DNA of 64,000 nt from Streptococcus lutetiensis (GCF_900475675.1 NZ_LS483403.1:1178001-1242000); one strand, 5' to 3'; shown: positions 11,290 to 21,077, counted from the first letter of the stretch. Translations and numbers: made by a program. Notes: a model not told the origin generated them from the letters alone.

Positions 11290-12501
11290 TTAATAACGTT
11301 CACTTCGTCTGAAATGCTCTTCAACTTCTTGCTCATGGTGCAAATTATTTTGATAACTCATTGATAGAATCAAACCAACACAAATCAAGTTAGTAATCAA
11401 TGATGAACCACCTTGTGAGATGAATGGCAATGGAATACCAGTCAAAGGTAGAATACCAATCGCAGCACCAACATTTTCAAAAATGTGGAACAAAATCATC
11501 ATGATAAATCCAGTTGAAATGTAAGTGTAGAATCGGTTGTTTGACTCAAAAGTCACACGAATCATGCGATAAATCAAAACAAGATACAAAGTCATAACAA
11601 CCGCACAGCCAAGAAAACCGAAGTCCTCAGCAATAACTGTGAAAATCATGTCACTTTCACGAACTGGAACAGCAAGGTCAATAACATTGAAACCTTTACC
11701 ACCAAGCCCACCGCTACCAATTGAAATCATACCTTGAGTTTGTTGGTAAGCAATTGATTTAGCGTATGAAAATGGATCTAGCCAAGCTGAAATACGATTA
11801 ATTTGATAGGTATCCATCCCTAAACCATAGAAAATATCTTTGCCATGTGGTGATAGAAAAAGAGCTAGAAAGCCTCCAATAATCACCGTTACCGCAATCA
11901 CAACAGGCAAGATAATCCACCAAGAAATTCCTGACAATAAAATCAAACCTGCTAGAATAGCAGAGAACACCATGGCCGTCCCAAGGTCTTTTTGCAAACC
12001 TAATAACACCATGACCGGCAAGGTAATCAAAGCAAAGATTCCAAGAAGCTTCCAATCGTTTTTTAAATTATCTTCTGGCACTTTGTGTCTAAACCAAATC
12101 GATGCTCGAGCTAGCATCAAAATGTAAGAGACCTTCATGAATTCGGAAGGTTGAAATAAGGTTACTGACCCAATGGTTACCCAGTTTTTGGCACCGGTTG
12201 ATTCGACCAATTCTGGACTATAAAAAATCAAAGGTAAAATCATCAAAGCCAAACCCAAGCCATACAAATAAGGGGTGACTTTCCATAAAAATTCAGTACT
12301 AAAGAGCATAACAACAAAGGCAACTACACACCCTAAAAAGATCCAAACACCTTGTTGTGTCATTACTTTTGCAATTGTTCCAGGATAGTCATTTGACGTT
12401 GCAATATAAACGGCTACCAAACCAATTAGCAAAAGAAAAAAAACAGGTAAAATTACAGAATAGTCAATTCGACTATCAATAGAATATTTTTTTCTTGCCA
12501 T
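11290..12501 (-). CDS. rodA: RodA, SEDS-family peptidoglycan polymerase for peripheral/elongation growth
   Basis: This polytopic membrane protein of 403 aa belongs to the FtsW/RodA/SpoVE (SEDS) family, with about 10 hydrophobic segments. Family signatures are GAKNWVTIG, FQPSEFMK, LQKDLGTAMVF and the C-terminal LTGIPLPFISQGGSSL. It is called RodA rather than FtsW because a second SEDS gene near 63 kb has the FtsW-type context (next to ppc and tuf). The position next to gyrB matches streptococcal rodA. ATG 12501 follows AAGGAAGT. Confidence 0.9.
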   Translation of the reverse strand: MARKKYSIDSRIDYSVILPVFFLLLIGLVAVYIATSNDYPGTIAKVMTQQGVWIFLGCVVAFVVMLFSTEFLWKVTPYLYGLGLALMILPLIFYSPELVESTGAKNWVTIGSVTLFQPSEFMKVSYILMLARASIWFRHKVPEDNLKNDWKLLGIFALITLPVMVLLGLQKDLGTAMVFSAILAGLILLSGISWWIILPVVIAVTVIIGGFLALFLSPHGKDIFYGLGMDTYQINRISAWLDPFSYAKSIAYQQTQGMISIGSGGLGGKGFNVIDLAVPVRESDMIFTVIAEDFGFLGCAVVMTLYLVLIYRMIRVTFESNNRFYTYISTGFIMMILFHIFENVGAAIGILPLTGIPLPFISQGGSSLITNLICVGLILSMSYQNNLHHEQEVEEHFRRSERY

Positions 12502-12717
12502 GTTACTTCCTTCGTTTCTAGTCAAAAAATATTATATCATTTTTTAATTAGATTTGAGGAAAAAAGCTGGTGAAAATACGGGAATTTTTCAGAAAAAATC
12601 AAGGCATGGTTTTCAGGAATTTTCGTGTACATTTTCAAAAAAATAAAGCCATTAACTAAGGATAATTCTGATATAATAATCTTTTTTGGACAATTTTAGG
12701 TCAAGTGTATTTGATAA

Positions 12718-12745
12718 CGAAAAAAGACCTTGAAATCAAGGACTT
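12718..12745 (-). terminator. Terminator after tRNA-Arg
   Basis: A minus-strand stem TCCTTGA/TCAAGG followed by a T run lies about 16 nt past the tRNA 3' end. Confidence 0.65.
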
Positions 12746-12760
12746 TTATGCCTACTTATA

Positions 12761-12832
12761 TCTCCCCTGCCGGAATCGAACCAGCAACTACTCCTTAGGA
12801 GGGAGTTGTTATATCCATTGAACTAAGGGGAG
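12761..12832 (-). tRNA. tRNA-Arg (anticodon CCU)
   Basis: The minus strand folds as a cloverleaf. The acceptor CTCCCCT pairs with AGGGGAG, with discriminator A. The D-arm is GTTCAATGGATATAAC. The anticodon stem ACTCC/GGAGT carries loop CTCCTAA, giving anticodon CCT. The T-arm is GCTGG-TTCGATT-CCGGC. It reads AGG codons. No CCA is encoded. It is a single tRNA between rplS and rodA. Confidence 0.97.
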
Positions 12833-12834
12833 CT

Positions 12835-12869
12835 ATGAAAAAATCTGTCACAAGGACAGATTTTTTCAA
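12835..12869 (-). terminator. Intrinsic terminator after rplS
   Basis: AAAAAATCTGTC and GACAGATTTTTT form a 12-bp perfect stem with a 5-nt loop, flanked by T/A runs. It could work in both directions but lies just downstream of rplS. Confidence 0.88.
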
Positions 12870-12889
12870 TCGAAAAGTTATCGCCAAAA

Positions 12890-13237
12890 TTAACGACGGA
12901 TTTCTTTAATACGAGCAGCTTTACCTTGCAATGCACGCAAGTAGTAAAGTTTAGCACGACGTACTTTACCGTGACGAACAACTTCGATTTTTTCTACACG
13001 TGGAGTGTGAACTGGGAATGTACGTTCAACACCGATACCACTTGAAATTTTACGAACTGTGTACATTTCTGAGATCCCTTGACCTTTACGTGAAATTACC
13101 ACACCTTCGAAAACTTGGATACGTTCGCGGCTTCCTTCGACAACTTTTGCGTGAACACGAACAGTATCACCAGGTTGGAATGCAGGGATGTCAGTACGTA
13201 GTTGACCTTCAGTCAAACTTTGAATTAATGGATTCAT
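12890..13237 (-). CDS. rplS: Ribosomal protein bL19
   Basis: This 50S subunit protein of 115 aa sits at the 30S-50S interface. The sequence is typical: [64 protein letters not shown], and the basic end [10 protein letters not shown]. It has normal length and its own terminator. The 147 nt between it and clcA contain no other gene that I can recognise. Confidence 0.98.
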   Translation of the reverse strand: MNPLIQSLTEGQLRTDIPAFQPGDTVRVHAKVVEGSRERIQVFEGVVISRKGQGISEMYTVRKISSGIGVERTFPVHTPRVEKIEVVRHGKVRRAKLYYLRALQGKAARIKEIRR

Positions 13238-13384
13238 TTATTTATTCTCCTATCTTACTAATCATTAGGTGCTTGTCCCAGCGGATTAGCCGTATTATTA
13301 GTGCGTCCATTACACACTCTTCTTATTTTACCAAAAATCACCATATCTGTAAAGCAAAATAGCTGACTTTTTTGAGTGTTTTTT

Positions 13385-14605
13385 CTAGAATGTCAAAACC
13401 TCTTGTCCTGTGTAAATAGAGTGTTTTCGATTAAGGCTGTAAGCAAAAATCATAATTAAAGCAAAATATGGCAAATTAGCAAAACCAAAGACTTCTCCTC
13501 CGATAAAAATCGGAGCTAAAAGTGTATTTGTGGCACTACCAAAGACGCTGATGTAACCTGCCGCTGCAACAAATTCAACTGGCAAACCAAAAACATTTGC
13601 TAAAACAACACCGAGTGATGCACCGATAGCAAAGAGCGGTGTGACCTCACCACCTTGAAAACCGATTGCTAAAGTTGCCACAGTCAAGACTAGTTTCAAT
13701 AACCAATCATAAAAGTAAATGTCTTTCCCAGAAAAACTAGCATCAATCAGATTAGTTCCAAGACCTGAATAACGTCCATGATACAACATCAAGAAAAGAA
13801 GACTAAGCACAATCCCACCAAATAAAATACGATAGTAGGGATTATACATGACCTCTTTGGCTTTTTGTTTAGCATAGGCAAGTAAAGCAGCAAAGGCATT
13901 GCCGACTAATCCAAAAATAAGTCCTAGCAAAGCAAGTTTGCAAAACAACAAAGCATTAAAAGTTAGTGAAACATTGACAAAGTGAGCAAATTTCTCTAAT
14001 CCTAAAACATGTGATGTTGCACTCGCCACAAATGAAGCAATTGTCATTGGTAAAAGAGCTGGTAATTGTAATTTGCCAAGAACCAATATCTCAAGTCCAA
14101 AAAAGACAGCCGCCAATGGCGTTTGAAACAAACCGGCAAACCCAGCTGCCATACCCGTTACAAGAAACAAGCGAGAGCTATTTTCAAAAGAGAAAAACTT
14201 GCTAAAAGCATGTGAAATCGTCGCCCCAAGCTGGACAGCAACACCTTCACGACCAGCACTTCCTCCAAAAAGATGAGTTAGCCAAGTTGCTACAGTTACC
14301 AAAGGTAACATGACCAACGGAATTTCTTTTTCAGCTTCTTGACTAACCGCAAAAAGTAGCCCCATTCCTTTGCTAGCTCGAGCATCCGCTTTTTGATAAA
14401 GAAAAACAATAACCATCCCAATCAACCCCAAAAAAGGAATCACATAATTGAAATGACTAGTTCGAAAGTCACTAAGTATGAGTAAGACGCGACCGAATAC
14501 AGTATCAACACAACCTATCAGAAATCCAATAAGAAGACTTACGCCGATTACTTTTACAAGAACATTGTAAGAATAATCTTGATTATCTTTTAAGTTTTTA
14601 ATCAT
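13385..14605 (-). CDS. ClC-family chloride channel or H+/Cl- antiporter
   Basis: This membrane protein of 406 aa has the ClC fold. It carries the conserved GREGVAVQLG near residue 120, including the gating Glu. It also has an LAAVFFGLE segment and GGEVTPLFAIGAS (the GxFxP-like selectivity region) near residue 320. Multiple hydrophobic helices span the length. It could be a channel or an exchanger; the proton-glutamate position was not assigned. Chorismate mutase lies 13 nt upstream on the same strand, so the two are probably co-transcribed. Confidence 0.9.
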   Translation of the reverse strand: MIKNLKDNQDYSYNVLVKVIGVSLLIGFLIGCVDTVFGRVLLILSDFRTSHFNYVIPFLGLIGMVIVFLYQKADARASKGMGLLFAVSQEAEKEIPLVMLPLVTVATWLTHLFGGSAGREGVAVQLGATISHAFSKFFSFENSSRLFLVTGMAAGFAGLFQTPLAAVFFGLEILVLGKLQLPALLPMTIASFVASATSHVLGLEKFAHFVNVSLTFNALLFCKLALLGLIFGLVGNAFAALLAYAKQKAKEVMYNPYYRILFGGIVLSLLFLMLYHGRYSGLGTNLIDASFSGKDIYFYDWLLKLVLTVATLAIGFQGGEVTPLFAIGASLGVVLANVFGLPVEFVAAAGYISVFGSATNTLLAPIFIGGEVFGFANLPYFALIMIFAYSLNRKHSIYTGQEVLTF

Positions 14606-14618
14606 GAGAGCTACCTTC

Positions 14619-14906
14619 TTAATCTAAATCAGCCTTTAATTGTTTAGCTTGATAATCGCGAGAATTTTTCATGATATCTGCAAAAGTATTGACCAGCGTC
14701 GTTTCAAAATCCTTATTTTGAACGCGACTAGCAACTTTATTTAAGACTACTTTTTCACGACTAGTATCTAAAATAGCTTTTCCAGTAGCTCTCTTATAAG
14801 CTGCTACTTGAGTCACTAGAGCTATACGTTTTTCCAGAAGGGCTACTAACTCTTGGTCTACTTGATCGATTTCTTGACGGATAATATTCAAATCTTTTAC
14901 TGACAT
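14619..14906 (-). CDS. Chorismate mutase, AroQ type (stand-alone)
   Basis: This small all-helical protein of 95 aa matches the AroQ class: LNIIRQEIDQVDQELVALLEKRI at the N-terminus with the catalytic Arg near residue 10. The Lys in YKRATGK and the Glu in DTSREKVV follow. It isomerises chorismate to prephenate for Phe/Tyr synthesis. It is followed after 12 nt by the ClC gene. No other aromatic-pathway gene is nearby. Confidence 0.9.
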   Translation of the reverse strand: MSVKDLNIIRQEIDQVDQELVALLEKRIALVTQVAAYKRATGKAILDTSREKVVLNKVASRVQNKDFETTLVNTFADIMKNSRDYQAKQLKADLD

Positions 14907-14937
14907 TTTTCCATATCCTTATCTTTTTTTATTTCTA

Positions 14938-15645
14938 CTATAAAGATGACTTATTCTTTTTTCGTTTAAAATAAGTTCCTATTAAACTGATGGCAATAAA
15001 AATAACAAGCAGTACAATAATCAGTCTTAAATTTCCCGCAACAACCGCATCTCCACCTAAAGCATACAATAAACTACTCGGTGCTACTCCGATTGTAACG
15101 TAGAGAAACCATCTGTGCCAAGGCAATTTGATTTTTGCCACGTGATAATTGATGAGTAGGGTTGGAATCACAGGAATCATGTAACCTAGCATAATACCCA
15201 GTTCTTGATTTTCAACAGCATCGATGACATTTTTGAATCCTGCAAAATATTTTTTCAACTTGATATCATTGTCCTTTAAATTAATCATTTTCAGAATTCT
15301 AACAAAGATAAAATTGCCAAGGATATTTGCTGAGAGATTCATCAAAAAGCCAATAGCAGGGCCATAAATCAAGCCATTAAAGATAGCAAAAATCGCATTC
15401 GACATAAAAGGAATGGCTGCTGTTAAAGCTGTCAAAAATAGCAAAATAGTGATATTCATCAGATTTTTTGTTCGCAACTGCATCAAAAACTGTGTTAGAG
15501 TTGTTTTTGAACTAGATTGCCAAAAAGCGGCAATCAGTTGCCAGTGCCTGATGACATAAATCATAAAATAGCCACAAATACTAAGCAAACCAAGAATCAC
15601 TAATAACTTGCGTAGCTGACCATATTTGTACTCATGTTTTTTCAT
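14938..15645 (-). CDS. VTT-domain (TVP38/TMEM64 family) membrane protein
   Basis: This integral membrane protein of 235 aa has about 5-6 hydrophobic segments. The SNARE-associated/VTT core includes FMSNAIFAIFNGLIYGPAIG, NILGNFIFVRI and a C-terminal YVTIGVAPSSLLYALGGD segment. It ends with a basic tail KRKKNKSS. Members of the broader DedA/VTT group are linked to lipid flipping, but no specific substrate can be assigned. The start follows GGAAGTAAT. A terminator separates it from sufB upstream. Confidence 0.85.
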   Translation of the reverse strand: MKKHEYKYGQLRKLLVILGLLSICGYFMIYVIRHWQLIAAFWQSSSKTTLTQFLMQLRTKNLMNITILLFLTALTAAIPFMSNAIFAIFNGLIYGPAIGFLMNLSANILGNFIFVRILKMINLKDNDIKLKKYFAGFKNVIDAVENQELGIMLGYMIPVIPTLLINYHVAKIKLPWHRWFLYVTIGVAPSSLLYALGGDAVVAGNLRLIIVLLVIFIAISLIGTYFKRKKNKSSL

Positions 15646-15660
15646 ATTACTTCCATTATA

Positions 15661-15700
15661 AAGAAAAGTTTATCTCTTGACAAGAAGACTCAAGAGATAA
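15661..15700 (-). terminator. Intrinsic terminator after sufB
   Basis: TTATCTCTTGA and TCAAGAGATAA form an 11-bp perfect stem with a 9-nt loop. On the minus strand it is followed by a T-rich tail. Confidence 0.8.
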
Positions 15701-15728
15701 AAAGATTATTTCTAGAATTTTCAAATAT

Positions 15729-17114
15729 TTACCCGATAGAATCTTCCATACTCATAGTAATCAAACTATTCATTTCGACGGCATATTCCATTGGAAGTTC
15801 TTTGGTGATTGGTTCCATAAAGCCATTAACAATCATAGCTGTTGCTTCTTCTTCAGAAATTCCTCGGCTCATCATGTAGTAAAGTTGTTCTTCAGAAACT
15901 TTTGAAACCTTAGCTTCATGTTCCAAAGACACATTTGAATTATGAATTTCATTAAATGGAATAGTATCTGAGCTTGATAAGTCATCCATTAAAATCGTAT
16001 CACATTCAATGTGTGATTTTGAGCCTTCACTATGCTTGCCAAAGTAAACTGAACCACGATAGTCAGTCTTTCCACCATCCTTAGCCACTGATTTTGAAAT
16101 CAAGGTTGATGAGGTATGTGGAGCATTGTGATAAACTTTACAGCCAGCATCTAGATGTTGACCATAATTGGCAAATGCCATGGAAAGCACTGACGTTTTG
16201 GCGTGTGGACCATCTAAAATCGAACAAGGGTATTTCATATTGACCTTACTTCCGAGGTTACCATCAATCCAATCTAACATGCCGTTTTCTTCGACCTTAC
16301 CACGTTCAGTTACCAGATTATAAACATTGTCAGACCAATTCTGCATAGTCGTGTAACGAAAACTAGCATCACGTTTGACAATAATTTCTACCGTTGCTGC
16401 GTGAAGGCTATTGGTTGTGTAATTGGGAGCAGTACAACCTTCAATATATTGAATTGAAGCTCCTTCATCGACAATAATCAAACTACGTTCAAATTGCCCT
16501 GCATTTTCACCATTAATGCGGAAATAAGTCTGTACTGGAATATCACATTGCACGCCCTTTGGCACGTAAATAAAAGTTCCACCTGACCAAACAGCACCAT
16601 TTAAAGCGGCAAATTTATGCTCACTATTTGAGACAATTTTTCCAAAATACTCCTTAAATAAGTCTGGAAATTCTTGCAAAGCTGTGTCAGTATCGGTAAA
16701 GATAATTCCTTGTTTTTGGAACTCTTCTTTCATATTATGATAAACCACTTCAGACTCGTACTGAGCTACAGCACCAGAAAGGTAATCACGTTCAGCTTGT
16801 GGAATCCCCAAACGCTCAAAAGTTTCTTTAATCTTATCAGGAACATCATCCCAGTCATTAACCTTCTTATTCGCTAGCTTTTGGAAATAAATGACATCAT
16901 CAAAGTCAATTCCAGACAAATCAGGTCCAAAATCTGGCATGGGAAGTTTATAAAACAACTCCAAGCTCTTCAAACGATAATCAAGCATCCATTTGGGTTC
17001 ATGCTTGTAAGCAGATATGTTTCGCACGATTTCTTCTGTTAGACCCTTACCCGTCGAATAAGTCGGGGTAAGATCATCGTGAAAACCATAATCGTAATCT
17101 CTATTTTTGGTCAT
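15729..17114 (-). CDS. sufB: SufB, Fe-S cluster assembly scaffold component (solitary)
   Basis: This SufB-family protein of 461 aa forms the SufBC2D scaffold for Fe-S cluster assembly. It has the N-terminal [15 protein letters not shown] and [14 protein letters not shown]. It also has [36 protein letters not shown] (the conserved Cys region near residue 235), and the C-terminal [17 protein letters not shown] and [14 protein letters not shown]. Firmicutes normally place sufB last in a sufCDSUB operon. Here terminators lie on both sides and no other suf gene is visible, so it is transcribed alone. The rest of the Suf machine must be encoded elsewhere, possibly with its own sufB. Confidence 0.93.
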   Translation of the reverse strand: MTKNRDYDYGFHDDLTPTYSTGKGLTEEIVRNISAYKHEPKWMLDYRLKSLELFYKLPMPDFGPDLSGIDFDDVIYFQKLANKKVNDWDDVPDKIKETFERLGIPQAERDYLSGAVAQYESEVVYHNMKEEFQKQGIIFTDTDTALQEFPDLFKEYFGKIVSNSEHKFAALNGAVWSGGTFIYVPKGVQCDIPVQTYFRINGENAGQFERSLIIVDEGASIQYIEGCTAPNYTTNSLHAATVEIIVKRDASFRYTTMQNWSDNVYNLVTERGKVEENGMLDWIDGNLGSKVNMKYPCSILDGPHAKTSVLSMAFANYGQHLDAGCKVYHNAPHTSSTLISKSVAKDGGKTDYRGSVYFGKHSEGSKSHIECDTILMDDLSSSDTIPFNEIHNSNVSLEHEAKVSKVSEEQLYYMMSRGISEEEATAMIVNGFMEPITKELPMEYAVEMNSLITMSMEDSIG

Positions 17115-17156
17115 AATGACACCTCACTTTATAAAACATTCTTTATGAAAGGAAGA

Positions 17157-17187
17157 GAAAAAAGAGATTGGAGCACACTCCAACCTC
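17157..17187 (-). terminator. Intrinsic terminator after flavodoxin gene
   Basis: A minus-strand hairpin GAGGTTGGAGTGTGCTCCAATCTC followed by T6 lies about 11 nt after the flavodoxin stop. It insulates sufB from the upstream genes. Confidence 0.88.
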
Positions 17188-17197
17188 AGTTTCTTAT

Positions 17198-17641
17198 TTA
17201 GTTTACTTTTTCAGAAATAGTTTCTGCGAAAGCTTCTAGATTTGCAATATCTTCATCTTCTGCAGATAAGTCAACTTTAACTGAATCCGTACCTTTTGTT
17301 GCACCAGTCAAGGCAAATTGTGCTTCAAATTCGTCAACTGCTTTACAGAAGTAATCGTAGAAAGTATCACCAGATCCGACAACACCGAAGATTTTATCTG
17401 TCAAATCAACATCTGCAAGATCTTCGTAAAAATCAACGATTTCATCTGGCAATTCGCCATCTCCGTATGTGTATGATGCAACAATCGCAACATCAGCATC
17501 TTCAAAATCAGCTGCGTCAACTGTTGTACATTCGTCTACTTCGACAGTGTGTCCAAGTTCTTCGAACTTATTTCCAACAATGTCAGCAATTTCTTCAGTA
17601 TTTCCTGTCATGCTGGCATAGACAATCTTAACTAAAGCCAT
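17198..17641 (-). CDS. Flavodoxin (short chain)
   Basis: This soluble FMN electron carrier of 147 aa has the phosphate-binding loop SMTGNTEEIAD at residues 9-19. The isoalloxazine loops SYTYGDGELPD near residue 60 and GSGDTFYDYFCKAVD near residue 95 are present. The protein is very acidic (VDECTTVDAADFEDADV). ATG 17641 follows GGAGGGAACT; an in-frame ATG 12 nt upstream has no ribosome site. It follows the adenosine deaminase gene by about 41 nt, probably as one transcript. Confidence 0.95.
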   Translation of the reverse strand: MALVKIVYASMTGNTEEIADIVGNKFEELGHTVEVDECTTVDAADFEDADVAIVASYTYGDGELPDEIVDFYEDLADVDLTDKIFGVVGSGDTFYDYFCKAVDEFEAQFALTGATKGTDSVKVDLSAEDEDIANLEAFAETISEKVN

Positions 17642-17682
17642 AGTTCCCTCCAAACATAAATTACCACTATTGTAGCATAATT

Positions 17683-18702
17683 TTACAGAAATGTTTTATA
17701 TAAATTGTCAATTTTCGATAATAAATCAGCTTTTTGAGCTTCTGTTGTAAACGATGCTTGAATAGCATTTTTATTAAATGTTAGGAAATCATCAACTCCA
17801 ACACCAAAATATTTAGCAAAGAGCGCGTATTCTCTTGTTAGGCTGGTGTCAGAAACCGTACGGTTATCAGTGTTAATGGTAATCTTAGCGCCAGCATTTT
17901 TCAAAACAAGAAAAGGAAACTCAGCTAAAGATTTCGCAGCTTTGGTTTGGAGATTGCTTGTCAAGCATAGCTCAGCTGTTACCCCTTTTTTGACAAATTC
18001 TTGAATCAATTCAGGTTGATCATAAATGGCCGTGGTATGTCCGATACGCTTGATACCAAGAGCAATGGTATCCGCAATGTAATGAGCGCAACCACATTCA
18101 CCAGCGTGAAATGTCAAAGGAAGCCCTAACTCCTGAGTATGCTTAATGATAGCCTCTAATTCTGCAGGTGGAAAATCTAGTTCATTTCCTGCAAAATCAA
18201 AACCAGCTAATCCTTTATCAGCTAACTGGACGACATGGTCAAAAATATCACGTGTCACATGTGCAGGTGATTGTTTCATGCCACAGACAAGAACCTTAGC
18301 CGCAATGCCAAAATCTGCTTCTGCCTGCTTAAGACCTGACAGAACTGCTTCAACGGTCTCAGAAGCTGTCAATCCTTCATCCATTGAAAATTCAGGTGCA
18401 AAGCGAATTTCAGTATAAATGACATTTTCCTGCGCAGCTTGTCTAGCAACATCATAAGCAGCCAAATGTAGAGCTTCTTTCGTCTGCAAAAGCGGACGGA
18501 CAAAATCAAACGCTTTTAAATAATCCATCAAGCTTTCTGCCTCAGCAGGTGCGGTAACTAAGTCCTTTAAATCTTCATCTGCTGCTGGAACAGCAATATC
18601 TGCCATATCTGCTAATTGACGAATTGTCTCTAGTGAGATGGAACCATCCAAGTGACAATGAAGTTCTGTTTTTGCCAATTCTTTTAATGTTGTTGTATCC
18701 AA
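17683..18702 (-). CDS. add: Adenosine deaminase
   Basis: This zinc amidohydrolase of 339 aa deaminates adenosine and deoxyadenosine to inosine forms in purine salvage. The metal-binding ELHCHLDGS lies at residues 13-21. The catalytic HAGE region (FHAGECG) is near residue 200, followed by [10 protein letters not shown]. The late Asp motif reads [16 protein letters not shown]. The length is normal. The start follows GGGAGGCTAAC. The family also includes 6-aminodeoxyfutalosine and adenine deaminases; the HCHLDGS/NTDN pattern fits adenosine deaminase best. Confidence 0.93.
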   Translation of the reverse strand: MDTTTLKELAKTELHCHLDGSISLETIRQLADMADIAVPAADEDLKDLVTAPAEAESLMDYLKAFDFVRPLLQTKEALHLAAYDVARQAAQENVIYTEIRFAPEFSMDEGLTASETVEAVLSGLKQAEADFGIAAKVLVCGMKQSPAHVTRDIFDHVVQLADKGLAGFDFAGNELDFPPAELEAIIKHTQELGLPLTFHAGECGCAHYIADTIALGIKRIGHTTAIYDQPELIQEFVKKGVTAELCLTSNLQTKAAKSLAEFPFLVLKNAGAKITINTDNRTVSDTSLTREYALFAKYFGVGVDDFLTFNKNAIQASFTTEAQKADLLSKIDNLYKTFL

Positions 18703-18776
18703 GTTAGCCTCCCTAATTAAATTTTTTTAGCTACTATCTTAACACATTCTTTTTACTTTGCAAAGAAATTTTTCTT

Positions 18777-18809
18777 AAAAAATAAGTCACAGGATTTTTC
18801 CTGCAACTT
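18777..18809 (-). terminator. Intrinsic terminator after the decayed alcohol dehydrogenase
   Basis: A minus-strand AAGTTGCAGGAAAAATCCTGTGACTT-type hairpin is followed by ATTTTTT. It is still well formed. Confidence 0.8.
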
Positions 18810-18823
18810 ATCCAAGTTTTAGC

Positions 18824-19798
18824 TTAAAATAGCTGTTTGTAAAGAGCGATTGTTTCTTCCAATTTATCTTAGGTATGAAGTCCTAGTCCTTTAGCCACAT
18901 CACGGAAAGTTGCTAGAACATGTTTGACATTTTCGCGTTCGACAATTGGCAAAGTCATCGCACAACAAACACAATGTAGTAAATGATAAACGGCACCATG
19001 TTGGTGTGCCATAGCATGCACATAGCCAAGACCTGCATTATTAAAAGCCATACCACCCAAGAAAATAGCATTAACCATGGCTTCTCGCGCTTCAAGGTCA
19101 TGACCATCGGCAACTGCACGCGGCAAGTATTCTTTGATTAACTCAATCGCCCCAACCGAAAGTTTTTTCGTTGCGGCGTAAGCACCTGGTGTTACCAATG
19201 CTTCGATAGCGTGAGTTAAAGCATCCAGACTAGTTGCGGTTGTTAATGACTTAGGCATTGAAACCATTAATTCTGGGTCATTGACTGACATCAAAACTAG
19301 GCTATTTTTATCAACCATAACCATTTTGACTTTGCGTTCTTCATCAGTGATAACATAATTAATGGTAATTTCAGCTGAAGTTCCTGTCGTTGTACTAATG
19401 GCAATTACTGGTAAGCCTGTTTTTTCTGATTTATGAACGACTTCGTAATCCAGAGGTCGACCACCATTAGTAGCTAGGATAGATATACTGCTGACAGCAT
19501 CCTGAGGTGAACCATCTCCAAGAGAAATGATGAAATCACAACCATTTTCTTTTAGGGCTGCTAATCCTTCTTCAACGTTTTTAACGGTTGGGTTAGGGTC
19601 AACATCACTATAGACAACGTAGTCAATGTTTTCAGCATCAAGCGGTGCCGTTACTTTAGGTAAAATACCACTCTTAGCAATAAAATGGTCAGTTACCAAA
19701 AGAGCTTTCTTATAACCATATCCCTTGATGTAACTACCGATTTCCTTAACAACACCACGTCCAATAAGATTAACAGCTGGAGCATAAAATACTGACAT
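18824..19798 (-). pseudogene. Iron-containing alcohol dehydrogenase, truncated/decayed
   Basis: The reading frame encodes the Rossmann half and most of the iron-binding half of a group III alcohol dehydrogenase: LIGRGVVKEIG, DALTHAIEAL, and metal His residues in HAMAHQ and LLHCVC. It stops after 309 aa (stop at 18869) at VAKGLGLHT, where relatives run to about 380 aa. In frame after the stop are 14 more codons, DKLEETIALYKQLF, and a second stop at 18824. This looks like a relic of the C-terminus after an internal deletion. The NAD motif is GDGSPQDA rather than the usual GGGSxxDA. A residual SD (AAGGGGG) supports start 19798. Confidence 0.82.
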
Positions 19799-19825
19799 GA
19801 GCATATCCCCCTTATGATTTTTTTA

Positions 19826-19842
19826 TTTTTAGAAAACGTTTA
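19826..19842. promoter_or_regulatory. Possible weak cre (CcpA) site
   Basis: TTTAGAAAACGTTTAGA resembles the catabolite-response element consensus with about two mismatches. It lies about 30 bp upstream of the alcohol dehydrogenase pseudogene start. The match is weak and the call rests on pattern only. Confidence 0.3.
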
Positions 19843-19937
19843 GATTTATTGTTTTAGCACTTTACTTCTAAAAATTAAAAATAAAACCTTAGATTTATTT
19901 CAAAAATCCTCATTACCACCTCGCAGTCATTTCATGC

Positions 19938-19943
19938 TATAAT
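19938..19943 (+). promoter_or_regulatory. Extended -10 promoter of the DHH phosphoesterase gene
   Basis: TGCTATAAT (TGn extended -10) lies 35 nt before the ATG. AAAGGAATTT is the ribosome site. Confidence 0.65.
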
Positions 19944-19977
19944 AGGGTAAATCTCTAGCTTACAAAGGAATTTAGAT

Positions 19978-20919
19978 ATGAATACATTTGAAGAAATTTT
20001 CGAAAAGATAAAAGCTTACGATACCATTATCATTCACCGTCATCAACGTCCTGATCCTGATGCACTAGGTAGCCAAGCTGGTTTGCGTGAACTCATCAAG
20101 CACAATTTTCCAACTAAAAAAGTTTTAGCAACTGGTTTTGATGAGCCAACTCTTGCATGGATTACAACAATGGATGAAGTCTCTGACAGCGACTATGATG
20201 GGGCTTTGGTCATTGTCACTGACACAGCAAACACTCCACGTATCGACGATGAGCGCTACACAAAAGGCGATTGCCTCATTAAGATTGACCACCACCCTAA
20301 CGAAGATGTTTATGGTGACCTCTTGTATGTCAATACTAACGCCTCAAGTGCCAGCGAAATCATCTCTGACTTTGCTTTCTCTACTGGCTTAGCCCTTTCT
20401 AGCGAATCTGCCCGCTTGCTTTACTCAGGTATTGTCGGAGACACCGGACGTTTCTTATACCCAGCTACAAGCAGCAAAACATTCATGATTGCAAGTAAAC
20501 TTCGTGAATATGACTTTGATTTTTCAAGTCTAGCTCGCCAAATGGACTCTATTTCATTTAAAATTGCGAAACTTCAAGGCTTTGTCTATGATAACTTAGA
20601 AGTTGATGATAATGGGGCTGCGCGTGTGGTGTTGACGCAAGAAACTATGAAAAAATACAATGTCACTGAAGCTGAAACTTCTGCTATTGTTGGAGCTCCA
20701 GGTCGTATCGATTGTGTTCAATCTTGGGCAATTTTCGTTGAACAAGCTGACGGTAACTACCGTGTTCGCTTGCGTAGTAAAACACAAGTCATCAACGAGA
20801 TTGCTAAACGTCACAACGGAGGAGGTCACCCACTTGCCAGCGGAGCCAATTCTTACAGCCTTGAAGAAAACGAGCAAATCTATCAAGAAATCAAAGATTT
20901 ACTAGCCTCAAAAAACTAA
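19978..20919 (+). CDS. DHH-family phosphoesterase, NrnA-like (oligoribonuclease / pAp phosphatase)
   Basis: This protein of 313 aa has the DHH domain first: IIHRHQRPDPDALGSQAGL (metal-binding HRHQRPDPD), TDTANTPRID, and the signature DHHPN near residue 104. The C-terminal DHHA1 domain ends with the substrate motif NGGGHPLASGA near residue 280. NrnA-type enzymes degrade nano-RNAs and dephosphorylate pAp; some relatives (GdpP, Pde2) hydrolyse cyclic-di-AMP or pApA. The absence of transmembrane and PAS domains excludes GdpP, and streptococcal Pde2 belongs to this subfamily. The exact substrate is not decided here. Confidence 0.9.
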   Translation: MNTFEEIFEKIKAYDTIIIHRHQRPDPDALGSQAGLRELIKHNFPTKKVLATGFDEPTLAWITTMDEVSDSDYDGALVIVTDTANTPRIDDERYTKGDCLIKIDHHPNEDVYGDLLYVNTNASSASEIISDFAFSTGLALSSESARLLYSGIVGDTGRFLYPATSSKTFMIASKLREYDFDFSSLARQMDSISFKIAKLQGFVYDNLEVDDNGAARVVLTQETMKKYNVTEAETSAIVGAPGRIDCVQSWAIFVEQADGNYRVRLRSKTQVINEIAKRHNGGGHPLASGANSYSLEENEQIYQEIKDLLASKN

Positions 20920-20985
20920 GCTCAGGCCTGCTGTAGAGCGTTTTTTAACAATTATATTTCAATTCAATTATTTTGCACAAAAGTC

Positions 20986-21014
20986 TTGTCAAATATCGCA
21001 TTATTTGATAAACT
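20986..21014 (+). promoter_or_regulatory. Promoter of rpmE2
   Basis: TTGTCA (20986-20991) and TAAACT (21009-21014) are separated by 17 bp, about 60 nt before the rpmE2 start. Confidence 0.65.
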
Positions 21015-21077
21015 ATAGAAGTTAAAATAACTATGGTGCATAAGAAATCATCATGGCAGAAAGGAAATCTTTTAACA

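Noticed and set aside
12669..12748. Possible small RNA on the plus strand: extended -10 TGATATAAT followed by a hairpin with a T run
   Set aside because: No convincing -35 was found. The hairpin is better explained as the tRNA-Arg terminator on the minus strand, and A/T-rich DNA often yields such matches.
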